From Sphingobacterium sp. UBA2700 (GTDB lineage Bacteria; Bacteroidota; Bacteroidia; Sphingobacteriales; Sphingobacteriaceae), in NCBI GenBank assembly GCA_002354335.1, contig DELI01000024.1, positions 103,700 to 164,436 of the forward strand: a stretch of DNA of 60,737 bases, given 5' to 3'. The number at the start of each line of letters is the position of its first letter. Position 1 is the stretch's first letter. The notes beneath the pieces were generated by a model that saw nothing but the letters and a program-made list of their open reading frames with translations, did not search any database and was not told the origin of the DNA. This document shows positions 51,290-59,393 of this stretch, one piece after another. Position numbers and translations under genes: made by a program.

Positions 51290-52534
51290 TTATGCCGACT
51301 TTTGTGCATGGTAAAACAAAACAGATGAATTCTCTGGCCTAAATATCTCGTTCGCGACGCGCTGTATAGCTGGCGCATCCACCGCGATATACTTGCCTAT
51401 CTCTTTATTATAATTATCGGCATCTCCCAATAACTCGTAGAACGCCAAGTTCATGGCTTTATCTAAAATGGATAACTCGGCAAATACCAAAGTGGATTCA
51501 ATCTTGTTCTTCACTTTGTTTAGCTCGTAATCCGTAACCAACTCACTTTTAAGGTTATTTAATTCCTCCCAAATAGCCAATTCGGCCTCTTCCAAACTTA
51601 TGCCCTCCGATGGCTTTCCTTCTAACATGAGTAGATTAGAATCGATGCTGCCCAGTATATAGCAATTGATTTCGGAGAACAAGTGCTTTTCTTTCACTAA
51701 ACTCCGATACAAGCGCGAAGAACTTCCTCTCGACAAAATATCAGTAATCAAATCAGCGGTTTGGTAATCCGGATGCAATCTGTCCACCGTGTGGAATGCC
51801 ATATACAGGCTGTCCACCGGCACTTCAGCATAGACCTCTTCCTTGCGCGCAGCAATCTGTAGCGGTTCGGCAGGCAAGTTGCGTACAGGCTTCTGACCTC
51901 CCGGTATATCGCCAAACCACTTCTCTGCAAGTACTTTGACCTCCTCAGCCTTCACATCTCCGGTAATTACCATAATGGCATTGCTAGGCAAGTAATACTT
52001 ACTAAAGAAACTCTTTACATCGGCCAGTGTAGCTTCCTCAATATGTTTGATTTCCTTCCCGATAGTCGCCCAACGATAAGGGTGCTCTTTATAAGCCATC
52101 GGACGAAGCTTTAACCAAACATCGCCGTAAGGTTGGTTTAAATAACGCTGCTTAAACTCTTCAATGACCACCGATCGTTGTACTTCCAAACCTTGCTCAT
52201 TGAAGGCCAGGCTCAGCATACGATCGCTTTCCAACCAGAAAGCAGTTTCCAGATTAGAAGCTGGCAACGTGATATAATAGTTCGTGATATCGTTGGACGT
52301 AAAAGCATTGTTTTCGCCTCCCACACGTTGCAAAGCCTGATCAAAACTTGGAATATGTACCGATCCACTAAACATCAAATGCTCAAATAAATGTGCAAAG
52401 CCCGTTTTATCGGGCTGCTCGTCTCTTGCGCCCACGTCATATAAAATATTGACGCACGCCATTGGACTATGTGGGTCTTCATGTACGAGTACACGCAACC
52501 CATTTTTTAAAATGAATCTTTCAAAAGATACCAT
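51290..52534 (-). CDS. M16 family zinc metallopeptidase (catalytic subunit)
   Basis: 414 aa. The inverted zinc motif HLFEH in TGFAHLFEHLMFSGSVHIPS (HxxEH, around residue 50) and the downstream metal Glu in LETAFWLESDRM are present. GGENNAFTSNDITNYYITLP and VVIEEFKQRYLNQPYGDVW are M16 signatures. No signal peptide. It degrades peptides in a clam-shell chamber, by family precedent with the next gene's product as second half. It lies 17 bases after hemF. Confidence 0.92.
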   Translation of the reverse strand: MVSFERFILKNGLRVLVHEDPHSPMACVNILYDVGARDEQPDKTGFAHLFEHLMFSGSVHIPSFDQALQRVGGENNAFTSNDITNYYITLPASNLETAFWLESDRMLSLAFNEQGLEVQRSVVIEEFKQRYLNQPYGDVWLKLRPMAYKEHPYRWATIGKEIKHIEEATLADVKSFFSKYYLPSNAIMVITGDVKAEEVKVLAEKWFGDIPGGQKPVRNLPAEPLQIAARKEEVYAEVPVDSLYMAFHTVDRLHPDYQTADLITDILSRGSSSRLYRSLVKEKHLFSEINCYILGSIDSNLLMLEGKPSEGISLEEAELAIWEELNNLKSELVTDYELNKVKNKIESTLVFAELSILDKAMNLAFYELLGDADNYNKEIGKYIAVDAPAIQRVANEIFRPENSSVLFYHAQKSA

Positions 52535-52551
52535 GAAATCTGCTTTAAGTA

Positions 52552-53451
52552 TTATTTTACCCAGGAAATGTCTTTCTTCAATAAAGAAAGTGTCTTTTCC
52601 TCCAAAGAACCCGCCTCGGTCTTGAAATTATAAAACCAGTTGGCTTGCTCCGGCAAACTCATCAAGATGGATTCTATACGTCCGTTGGTCTCTAAACCAA
52701 ACTTCGTACCTGCATCGTATACGAGGTTGAATTCTACATAACGGCCACGACGCAACAACTGCCAATTCTTTTCGCGCTCGGTATATTCCTGATGGCGATG
52801 TCTGTTGACGATTTCTGAATAAACCTTCGGAAATAAGCGTCCCAAATCACATGAAAAAGCGAATATTTCCTCCTCGGAAATCCCTGCTTTTTCCGAAGTT
52901 AGCTTATCATAAAAGATACCGCCCACTCCCCTTGTTTCTTCGCGATGTTTGATATAGAAATAATTGTCGGCCCAGGTTTTAAACTCCGGATAAAAATTAG
53001 GACTATATTTATCGCAGACGGATTTTAATTGTTCGTGAAAATATTGCGCATCTTCTTCGACAACATAGTGAGGTGTCAAATCGATACCACCGCCGAACCA
53101 ACGAATTTGATCGTTAAGCTCAAAATAGCGAATATTCATATGGATGATCGGCACCCAGGGATTGTTTGGATGGATAACAATAGAGACTCCCGTTGCGAAG
53201 AATTGATCTTCTTCTACGCCAAAAGCTTTCTTAATGGGTGCTGGCAACTCGCCATGCACTGCCGAGAAATTGACACCACCTTTTTCCAAAATATCACCAT
53301 GTTGGATTACGCGCGTGCGTCCGCCGCCGCCGCCATCGCGTTCCCAATTCTCTTCAACAAAAACCGAAACGCCGTCTAACTCTTCTAGAGCCTGCGTAAT
53401 TTCGTGCTGTATCTCTTTATATTTTTCAGCAATCTGCTCTTTTGTGATCAT
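52552..53451 (-). CDS. hemF: Aerobic (oxygen-dependent) coproporphyrinogen III oxidase
   Basis: 299 aa, full length. It oxidatively decarboxylates coproporphyrinogen III to protoporphyrinogen IX using O2 in heme synthesis. Motifs: DGGGGGRTRVIQHGDILEKGGVNFSAV, the conserved PWVPIIHMNIRYFEL, IRWFGGGIDLTPHY (metal-binding His region), and RRGRYVEFNLVYDAGTKFGLETNGRIESILMSLP. The ATG follows the gpsA stop without any gap, so the two are translationally coupled. Confidence 0.97.
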   Translation of the reverse strand: MITKEQIAEKYKEIQHEITQALEELDGVSVFVEENWERDGGGGGRTRVIQHGDILEKGGVNFSAVHGELPAPIKKAFGVEEDQFFATGVSIVIHPNNPWVPIIHMNIRYFELNDQIRWFGGGIDLTPHYVVEEDAQYFHEQLKSVCDKYSPNFYPEFKTWADNYFYIKHREETRGVGGIFYDKLTSEKAGISEEEIFAFSCDLGRLFPKVYSEIVNRHRHQEYTEREKNWQLLRRGRYVEFNLVYDAGTKFGLETNGRIESILMSLPEQANWFYNFKTEAGSLEEKTLSLLKKDISWVK

Positions 53452-54459
53452 CTATGATAATTTATCTGCTAACTCTTTAACGGCCAACACAGCCGATTTA
53501 TTCTTATATAAGATATCGTACACCGTATTACAAATAGGCATTTGCAAATGATGCCTATTAATAATATCCTGAATGCAATCTGAAGCAAAATAGCCTTCCG
53601 CTACCATGTTCGTCTCCAGCTGTGCCGATTTTACACTGTAGCCCTTACCAATCATCGTTCCGAAGGTGCGGTTACGACTAAATTGAGAATAAGCCGTCAC
53701 TAATAAGTCGCCTAAATATCCCGAGTTATTGATTTCGCGATCCTGAGGTGCTATCGCATCCACGAAATATTCCATTTCGCGAATAGCATTCGATATTAAT
53801 ACCGCCTGAAAATTATCGCCATAACCTAAACCATGACAGATACCCCCAGCCAATGCATAGATATTTTTGAGAACTGCCCCATATTCTACACCCGTGGCAT
53901 CGTTAGAAATAACCGTTTTGATATAATGGGTTTGAAAAAACTGCGCAACAAAAGCTGCATTTGCCGTATTCTTTGAAGCAAAGGTTAAGTAGGATAATTT
54001 TTCCAATGAAACCTCCTCAGCATGGCAAGGTCCACCCACCACGATAACATCATCAACAGAAACGGAATAACGGTCCACAAGATATTCTCCAACGATTTCT
54101 TTTAGGGATGGGATGATACCCTTAATTGCCGATACAATAATTTTTCCCTGCATATCTTCCACGGTAACATCTGCCAGCGCGTCTTCCAGATATGCTGCAG
54201 GGGTGTTCAGAATGATAATATCAGATTCTTGAATGACTTTTTTAGCGTCGATGAACAAGCTACTTTCAGGTAGCTTTATTTCAACAGCGCTTAAGTAGGA
54301 AGGATTATGTTGATAGGATTTAATATAATCGATGTCTTCTTGCTTGCGAACCCACCAATTGACTTGTTTATCTTTAGGGTTGTCGGTCAGCATCTTGATC
54401 ATGGCGGTCGCCCAACTTCCACTACCAATTACACCGATACTCGTCTTTTGTTCACTCAT
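53452..54459 (-). CDS. gpsA: Glycerol-3-phosphate dehydrogenase [NAD(P)+]
   Basis: 335 aa. It makes sn-glycerol-3-phosphate from dihydroxyacetone phosphate for phospholipid synthesis. NAD-binding GVIGSGSWATAMIKML, then IIVSAIKGIIPS (family VSAxKG), VVGGPCHAEEVSL, and catalytic KNIYALAGGICHGLGYGDN containing the lysine. RTFGTMIGKGYSVKSAQLETNMVAEGYF is the C-terminal signature. It heads the gpsA-hemF-M16-M16 minus-strand operon. Confidence 0.96.
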   Translation of the reverse strand: MSEQKTSIGVIGSGSWATAMIKMLTDNPKDKQVNWWVRKQEDIDYIKSYQHNPSYLSAVEIKLPESSLFIDAKKVIQESDIIILNTPAAYLEDALADVTVEDMQGKIIVSAIKGIIPSLKEIVGEYLVDRYSVSVDDVIVVGGPCHAEEVSLEKLSYLTFASKNTANAAFVAQFFQTHYIKTVISNDATGVEYGAVLKNIYALAGGICHGLGYGDNFQAVLISNAIREMEYFVDAIAPQDREINNSGYLGDLLVTAYSQFSRNRTFGTMIGKGYSVKSAQLETNMVAEGYFASDCIQDIINRHHLQMPICNTVYDILYKNKSAVLAVKELADKLS

Positions 54460-54538
54460 TTCCTATAAATAAACAACAAAGATAGGCAATATATGCCTTT
54501 AGCACTAATGAAAAGCAAAATGGGCAGCTTGCGAAGCG

Positions 54539-55075
54539 CTAGTATTTTCCGGATTTCGCATTAATGATGTGCGCGAGATGATGATTGCAGTGCCATGCAT
54601 AGACGCCAATATTCGTGCGTAAATCAATAAGCTCGCCAGTCTCAGGATGCCTGAAACTTCGATTAAGATCTTCGTCGGTCAAACTCGCCAAGAGGTGTGC
54701 CCAGCGTTCGTGTATGCCATCCATTATCTTTAAAGAGCTTTCGATCGGGAAATCCTTGGAATCTGCCAGAGCCGCCCAAAGATCCTCTTGATAGGTTTTA
54801 ATTGTAGGCGTATCTTCGGTTAAGGCTAGTTTGAAACGAACGAAACTATTGATATGGCTATCCGCACAATGATTGATCAATTGCGTAATTGTCCAGCCGT
54901 TTGGTCGGTAGGATCTATTGAAATCCTTTTTCGAAAGCGTAGCGATTTCATTACGTAAGCGTTCAGGAAACTTTCGAATACTTTCGATCCAAAGTGTTAA
55001 GGTCTGTTGATCAATATCTGTCGGCCGAATAAATTTACCGATTGGGTAGCGGAGTTTTTCAATTTCTAAACTCAT
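54539..55075 (-). CDS. YfiT-like DinB-superfamily metal-dependent hydrolase
   Basis: 178 aa from the ATG at 55075; an earlier in-frame start at 55105 is in hydrophobic, non-conserved sequence. DinB/YfiT four-helix bundle with a trio of metal-binding His: ITQLINHCADSHINSFVRFKLAL and YAWHCNHHLAHIINAK. LRYPIGKF at the N-terminus and RPNGWTITQLINH are YfiT features. Relatives are putative bacillithiol-dependent transferases or hydrolases; the substrate is unknown. Confidence 0.87.
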   Translation of the reverse strand: MSLEIEKLRYPIGKFIRPTDIDQQTLTLWIESIRKFPERLRNEIATLSKKDFNRSYRPNGWTITQLINHCADSHINSFVRFKLALTEDTPTIKTYQEDLWAALADSKDFPIESSLKIMDGIHERWAHLLASLTDEDLNRSFRHPETGELIDLRTNIGVYAWHCNHHLAHIINAKSGKY

Positions 55076-55082
55076 GAGAATG

Positions 55083-55119
55083 AAAAAAAATGCACAATAG
55101 ATCAATTCCTATTGAGCAT
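55083..55119 (-). terminator. Terminator of the 338-aa lipoprotein gene
   Basis: Stem ATGCTCAATAG / CTATTGTGCAT (one mismatch, eight-base loop) on the minus strand followed by eight T. It lies 44 bases after the stop of the downstream-strand lipoprotein gene and 8 bases before the YfiT-like start. Confidence 0.8.
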
Positions 55120-55162
55120 TTCAATTTATTAAATATTCCCTAAAAATAAGAATGATTTACAC

Positions 55163-56179
55163 TTAAAGCTTCATTCTATATATTAGCCCGAAAGAATAGA
55201 AATTCTCAAATTCAGGCTCCATCTTATCCTTATATCGATAAAAAGTCGGTCTATACTGGAAAGAGGCACTGATTCCTTTCGTCAATTCATAGGAAACCGG
55301 GAACCACAGCCCAAAAGATTGCGTGTTCATCCAATGCTGCTCATATATTCCCGGCTCGATACTCTTTGCGATCTTCGTCACATCATTACCTGGAGGAATG
55401 CCTCTTGATGCTAGCAAATTAAGCGTTTGCGGCACCATAGGGTCTGGAAGTCGAATAGTATACCCTCTACGATTAAAAACATAAGACAAACCATAGCCGA
55501 GGTGAAACCTTTGAATTCTATGGTTATTGGAGAGCGTCAATTGATAGCTGAACTCCTTTTCCGATTTTTGTTCGAAAACAATAAACGGTGGCGGTAAGGG
55601 ATAATTTGATAGTAAAAAGGATTGAGCCGAGAAATTGAGGTAGGTATTCGTTCGATAAAAATGATTCAGGCCTAATCCGACACCAAAAAATCCTTCTTGC
55701 AACTCCTTATAACCGTAGGGATCCTTTCGATGAAACAAATTAACGAAGGGCATCTCCACTTGAAATTCCCATCTACCTTTCAGTTGGTTCTTTTCAAAAG
55801 TATAATATCCTTTTTTCGTATTGCTGGAATCTAAATAAATATGGGAAGGATAGGTAAAGCGCTTCGGATTCGTTAAATCCACCAACATACCAAGACCGAA
55901 CTTCAGCGGGATATTACTCCAAAAAGCAAAGGAATGCTTTTTATTGACAGTGTAGGTCCGCATGCTTGAATCTTGCAACACGGAAAACTGCATGGTATCT
56001 TTTTTACGTTTAACCTCAAATGAAGCGACATGATCGACCGTTTCTACCGAACCCTCATTATAAATAACGGTAGCAGCACGCTCCGTATGAACATTCACTT
56101 TCTTGTAAGGACCATTGAATACGCTCGCACAGGAACTAAACAAAAGCACAATTAGTGCAAAAACAAAAAACATCCGCAT
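55163..56179 (-). CDS. Outer-membrane-associated lipoprotein with beta-strand-rich body
   Basis: 338 aa from the ATG at 56179 (56173 also possible). Lipobox LLFSSC, followed by ASVFNGPYKKVNVHTERAATVIYN, a segment resembling the N-terminus of small envelope lipoproteins that bear an Ig/PEGA-like domain (about 25-105). The rest alternates amphipathic strands (GFFGVGLGLNHFYRTNTYLNFSAQ; SYQLTLSNNHRIQRFHLGYGLSYVFN) and ends FYSFGLIYRMKL, like an outer-membrane barrel or a beta-rich domain. No family recognised. A CATCTTTG box (one mismatch to TAnnTTTG) lies just before the start. Confidence 0.65.
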   Translation of the reverse strand: MRMFFVFALIVLLFSSCASVFNGPYKKVNVHTERAATVIYNEGSVETVDHVASFEVKRKKDTMQFSVLQDSSMRTYTVNKKHSFAFWSNIPLKFGLGMLVDLTNPKRFTYPSHIYLDSSNTKKGYYTFEKNQLKGRWEFQVEMPFVNLFHRKDPYGYKELQEGFFGVGLGLNHFYRTNTYLNFSAQSFLLSNYPLPPPFIVFEQKSEKEFSYQLTLSNNHRIQRFHLGYGLSYVFNRRGYTIRLPDPMVPQTLNLLASRGIPPGNDVTKIAKSIEPGIYEQHWMNTQSFGLWFPVSYELTKGISASFQYRPTFYRYKDKMEPEFENFYSFGLIYRMKL

Positions 56180-56339
56180 ATCAAAAAGCAAAGATGTTAA
56201 ATGAAACAAACGATAACCATCGACCCTAGTTAAAAACAATTTCCCGAAAATAGAAAATTATTACAAACAATCGGTTATGGTAATATTATTTCTCAATTAA
56301 AAACGGGCGCGCCTTTTCTCCATTGATCGATAGGAAGAA

Positions 56340-56753
56340 CTATCTCGCTAGTCGGGCACCTAAGAAAGCCATGGGAAGGTACGCGAGCCCCAAATCAAGA
56401 ATCGTAAACCACAAAGGCGATGGAACCATAAACATCATGGAAATACCTCCAAAGAGGAAGAAAAAGCCAATAATCATTGCATAAAGCATTTTCGGTCCTG
56501 CACAAATTTTAGCGGCAACAAAAGCTCCGAACAACGTTCCTAAGGCATGCGCCAAGAAGGGCATTAAAAAATGTTTAGGCTCGAACAAGTGTAAGCCAGC
56601 TTTTAAGCCTTCCGCCGTCATCACATCGACTCCTGCTGGCGGCGGAATCAGGGATGGACCAACCTGTATAATCCCGCCATTTACCAAGCTGCCCACGAGC
56701 AGTCCAAGCACAATTGCCAAAACATTTTTTAAAATTGGATGCATAAATTTCAT
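56340..56753 (-). CDS. Small multi-spanning membrane protein of unknown function
   Basis: 137 aa, about four transmembrane helices: NVLAIVLGLLVGSLVNGGII, FLMPFLAHALGTLFGAFVAA, MLYAMIIGFFFLFGGISMMF and WFTILDLGLAYLPMAFLGA. The loop PPPAGVDVMTAEGLKAGLHLFEPKHF is soluble. It resembles other unannotated four-helix membrane proteins in Bacteroidota. No partner gene is close; dispersed repeat copy 3 lies about 85 bases upstream of it. Confidence 0.75.
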   Translation of the reverse strand: MKFMHPILKNVLAIVLGLLVGSLVNGGIIQVGPSLIPPPAGVDVMTAEGLKAGLHLFEPKHFLMPFLAHALGTLFGAFVAAKICAGPKMLYAMIIGFFFLFGGISMMFMVPSPLWFTILDLGLAYLPMAFLGARLAR

Positions 56754-56838
56754 GTATTAGGTTTGTCAGGTAAAAATAAGGAAATAATTTAAACCAAGAC
56801 AAAAGGATCCAAAAAGAAAACTGGTATAAGTGATAGCC

Positions 56839-56935
56839 AAACCAAACCCATTGTAGAACCCAATCAAACCCGCTCTGAAGCGCTTATGAAAGGGTTATAC
56901 ATTGGGTTTGAAAGGGCTTTGAAAGGGAACTATGC
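56839..56935. repeat. Dispersed palindromic repeat, copy 3
   Basis: Plus strand: ACCCAATCAAACCCGCTCTG, then AAGCGCTTATGAAAGGGTTA, then ATTGGGTTTGAAAGGGCTTT and GAAAGGGAAC. It is closest to copy 2 (reverse strand) and shares the CAAACCC...GGGTTTG symmetry of copy 1. It sits between two minus-strand membrane-protein genes. Confidence 0.8.
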
Positions 56936-57025
56936 CGAAGAAGCCTGCTCAACGAATTGAGGAAGAGCAATTGTAAATTAAAGGAATGAAACTCCTTGTT
57001 GGGCGATAGATAATAACGGTATCAA

Positions 57026-57053
57026 TAGAAAATGCGGAAATTATTCCGCATTT
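57026..57053 (-). terminator. Probable terminator of the SRPBCC protein gene
   Basis: Perfect 10-bp stem (AAATGCGGAA / TTCCGCATTT) with a four-base loop; on the minus strand it ends TTTTCTATT. It lies 31 bases after the stop codon. Confidence 0.6.
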
Positions 57054-57083
57054 ATTCAAATCTTGGAGCGCTTATGCAAGCAT

Positions 57084-58025
57084 TTATTTTTTCTTAAACT
57101 TTCTTTCTAAATCAAGTTCAAGGTTGGATAATACGTATTCGTGTTCTTGCTCGACGCCTAACCGTTCCATAGGTTCCCAATAAAAGCGCGGCGACAGAAT
57201 GGACGTATAGGTTGTGACGCGCGTCATCTTACACTTCCCTCCTGCGACTGCCTCGAAATAGTAAATAGCTTCCTTAAAGCCCAACCAGTTTCTACCGACA
57301 AGCGTATAGTCGATAACATCCATTTTCAATAGCTTGCCCGGTTCATAAGCAGTAACACGCTCGGTTATTGTGCCGCCTCCAAAATCTGCATTGCTTAAAC
57401 GCCCTCCTTTAAAATAGCATATGCGCTTCGCTCCAACTTCTTCTTTTTCCAATACACATTTGATTGGAATCGGAAGATCGAGCTTCAATAGGAAAGGCTT
57501 TGGCGCATCCAGCGTGTCGACCGATTTAATCGCTTCGAAAACTTGTTCTGGCGTATAGTCGTAAATCTGGCTGGAGCTGACCTCAATGATCTCCTCTTTG
57601 TCTACTTTGAAATAATGTTCGACAGGTGCTGCAATAAGAAAGGGAATTAAAGGAATCACAAGCACAGAAAGTTTGTTCGTATCCTTGATTTGACTATAGC
57701 GTTTAATTAACCGCATAATAACGTAGCCTAACGCAATCAGTGGAGCCACAAGAGCCACCGCCATCACAATACAGATAACGCCTGACAAACCCGGTATATA
57801 GATTAAAATCAATAGCAAAATAGTCGTGACAATCGCGCTAATCAAAGCATACTTTCTGAATTTCATGGAGCCAATCGCTATACCTAAAACAATGGGCAGT
57901 AGAACAAAAAGCACATAGCTGTAGTCGGTTAGTCCGAGGAAAAGGAATACAATTCCAGTTCCAATAAAGATGGTTGTGAGTAAGGCAGATAATCTGAAAC
58001 TCTTGTCTTGCAAGATTTTTTTCAT
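57084..58025 (-). CDS. Membrane-anchored SRPBCC (polyketide cyclase-like) protein
   Basis: 313 aa. About four transmembrane helices in the first 145 residues (AALLTT-region through LSVLVIPLIPFLIAAPVEHYF), then a soluble SRPBCC domain at about 160-305: SSQIYDYTPEQVFEAIKSVDTL, GAKRICYFKGGRLSNADFGGGTITERVTAYEPGKLL and RNWLGFKEAIYYFEAVAGGKCKMTRVTTYTS. The fold binds hydrophobic ligands; nothing shows what ligand. Position beside envelope proteins suggests lipid-related work but is not evidence. Confidence 0.82.
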   Translation of the reverse strand: MKKILQDKSFRLSALLTTIFIGTGIVFLFLGLTDYSYVLFVLLPIVLGIAIGSMKFRKYALISAIVTTILLLILIYIPGLSGVICIVMAVALVAPLIALGYVIMRLIKRYSQIKDTNKLSVLVIPLIPFLIAAPVEHYFKVDKEEIIEVSSSQIYDYTPEQVFEAIKSVDTLDAPKPFLLKLDLPIPIKCVLEKEEVGAKRICYFKGGRLSNADFGGGTITERVTAYEPGKLLKMDVIDYTLVGRNWLGFKEAIYYFEAVAGGKCKMTRVTTYTSILSPRFYWEPMERLGVEQEHEYVLSNLELDLERKFKKK

Positions 58026-58151
58026 CGGAAAAGGTTAATAAATAAATGGTTTTTAAGCCTAAATGCTTTATTTCAGTTTAAGCATAACAATGGGAGTAAA
58101 AATAGCAATTCGTTTTTGAAAAGAGCAAAGATTATTTTCAAGTGCAATATT

Positions 58152-58182
58152 TTTGTTTAAACAAATATTTTAACTATATTTA
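58152..58182 (+). promoter_or_regulatory. Promoter of the small lipoprotein gene
   Basis: TTTG (58152-58155) and TATATTTA (58175-58182; one mismatch to TAnnTTTG) are spaced by 19 bases, as Bacteroidota promoters require. The -33 element lies inside a 14-bp perfect palindrome TTTGTTTAAACAAA (58152-58165), a possible regulator site. Confidence 0.55.
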
Positions 58183-58204
58183 ATGAAAAATTATTTGAAT
58201 TGTT

Positions 58205-58666
58205 ATGAATCGATCGCCAGCTAAATTTTTCTTAGGTTTAAGTTTATTTATTTTCGCTTCCTGTCAGCCAAATTCCGGCGAGCAGGTGAAGAAAGAACAA
58301 GTTGTGGCGACAAAAAGCATTCAGCAGGATGATATCCTCGATGTGGACATCAAATATTTGGAAAACCCGGATTATGTTAGAGGGAAGTCTAAAATTCCAG
58401 ATTCCACAATACAACAAGTTAAGGAGATTGTACGTCGTGTGTACTCGCATATAGAAGTAAAAGATAAACAATACATATTAAAGGCACAGAGTGGAAAAGA
58501 AATTGGTGTTTCAGAAGCAATTTTTCAGCTCTATAAAAAGAATTTAGATCAAACCAATGCCGTCCTACTAAAATGGGAAAAGGAAGGTCAGGAATTTGGC
58601 GAACATCATGAATTTGCTCTTCCTACTATTGAAGAGGAAGACCTAAAATATTTGGATAGCTTGTAA
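58205..58666 (+). CDS. Small lipoprotein of unknown function
   Basis: 153 aa. Lipobox FIFASC (Cys about 20) then QPNSGEQVKKEQ. The mature part is charged and mostly helical (DSTIQQVKEIVRRVYSHIEV; SEAIFQLYKKNLDQTNAVLLKWEKEG), with an acidic C-terminus (EEEDLKYLDSL). No recognised domain. It is convergent with three tiny minus-strand ORFs, its stop 10 bases from the nearest one. Confidence 0.75.
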   Translation: MNRSPAKFFLGLSLFIFASCQPNSGEQVKKEQVVATKSIQQDDILDVDIKYLENPDYVRGKSKIPDSTIQQVKEIVRRVYSHIEVKDKQYILKAQSGKEIGVSEAIFQLYKKNLDQTNAVLLKWEKEGQEFGEHHEFALPTIEEEDLKYLDSL

Positions 58667-58676
58667 AGCAATTAGG

Positions 58677-58808
58677 CTATTCCGGGAACTGTTGCGATTC
58701 GGGGATCCCAGAGTAGAAATAATACCAGGCGTAGTATAGCGCAATAATAAGCAGGATCACGATTACTAACCATATAATCGTTGATCTCAATCTTGTTTTT
58801 GTTTTCAT
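58677..58808 (-). CDS. Tiny membrane protein, 43 aa
   Basis: MKTKTRLRSTIIWLVIVILL... : positive N-terminus, one helix (about 10-27), then YYAWYYFYSGIPESQQFPE, a short aromatic tail. Its ATG overlaps the TGA of the preceding ORF as ATGA, the classic sign of translational coupling. No known family. Confidence 0.5.
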   Translation of the reverse strand: MKTKTRLRSTIIWLVIVILLIIALYYAWYYFYSGIPESQQFPE

Positions 58809-58960
58809 AGCATTTCTGTATAGCCCACTAAACTAATCCCCTCCTCTACCTCCTCGACGGTAGCCCAAAAGAGATTGTAAACGATATATACAAGTACAAT
58901 CCCTAATACGATGATGATGATCCATATCAGCGTGCCGATAAAATTTTTGTCCTCCATCAT
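58805..58960 (-). CDS. Tiny membrane protein, 51 aa
   Basis: MMEDKNFIGTLIWIIIIVLG... : acidic N-terminus, one helix (about 9-28), then an acidic C-terminal tail (FWATVEEVEEGISLVGYTEML). Two ATGs in tandem (58960 and 58957). It overlaps the next tiny ORF by four bases. A size and shape like those of small membrane accessory subunits; no known family. Confidence 0.5.
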   Translation of the reverse strand: MMEDKNFIGTLIWIIIIVLGIVLVYIVYNLFWATVEEVEEGISLVGYTEML

Positions 58961-59028
58961 AAAAGTTGAACAGTTGGTTTATCAATTCGTTGTGTAAAAT
59001 GTAAAATGCTTTTTTAGGAAAAATGTTT

Positions 59029-59157
59029 TTATCTGGACGCGTCGATCCATAAAAAAATCAGGATGATTATCCTGCCAAAGAGGTAGATCAGAAAGGGATA
59101 AAGGAAAAACCACCTGAAATACCAGTATTGGCGCTTGCTGAATTTGGGAGTTTTCAT
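59029..59157 (-). CDS. Possible tiny membrane protein, 42 aa
   Basis: From the ATG at 59157: MKTPKFSKRQYWYFRWFFLY..., one helix with a cluster of aromatics (about 11-37) and an Arg-rich end. A longer in-frame start at 59223 would add 22 residues of low-complexity sequence. It precedes the other two tiny ORFs by 68 bases on the same strand. Less sure than they are, because the spacing is larger and no ribosome-binding site is seen. Confidence 0.35.
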   Translation of the reverse strand: MKTPKFSKRQYWYFRWFFLYPFLIYLFGRIIILIFLWIDASR

Positions 59158-59393
59158 TGGGAAAGAACAAGTGGCGTGGGGAAAGGTTGGGTAAAGCTTT
59201 GCGACACGATAATAATAAACCATACTTTGCTTATCAAAAAAAGAGAGTACAATATGCCCCCCAGATCTCGCGTATTGCGATTTAGGAAAATATTTAAATG
59301 AAGCAAGGTGGTAATCAAGAATATTTGATATTTTAGTTTAATATAATTATCAAACCAATTTCACACACCCAAAACTAACTATTAAAACTAATT

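Larger units (their letters stand above)
56754..57083. other. 330-bp gap with a repeat element and a hairpin
   Basis: 56839-56935 is dispersed palindromic repeat copy 3, and 57026-57053 is a probable terminator for the SRPBCC gene. No gene is seen in the rest. Confidence 0.55.

Noticed and set aside
58982..59170. Minus-strand open frame of 62 aa over the third tiny membrane protein
   Set aside because: It is in another frame of the same stretch; its composition is not membrane-like or ordered, unlike the 42-aa frame.
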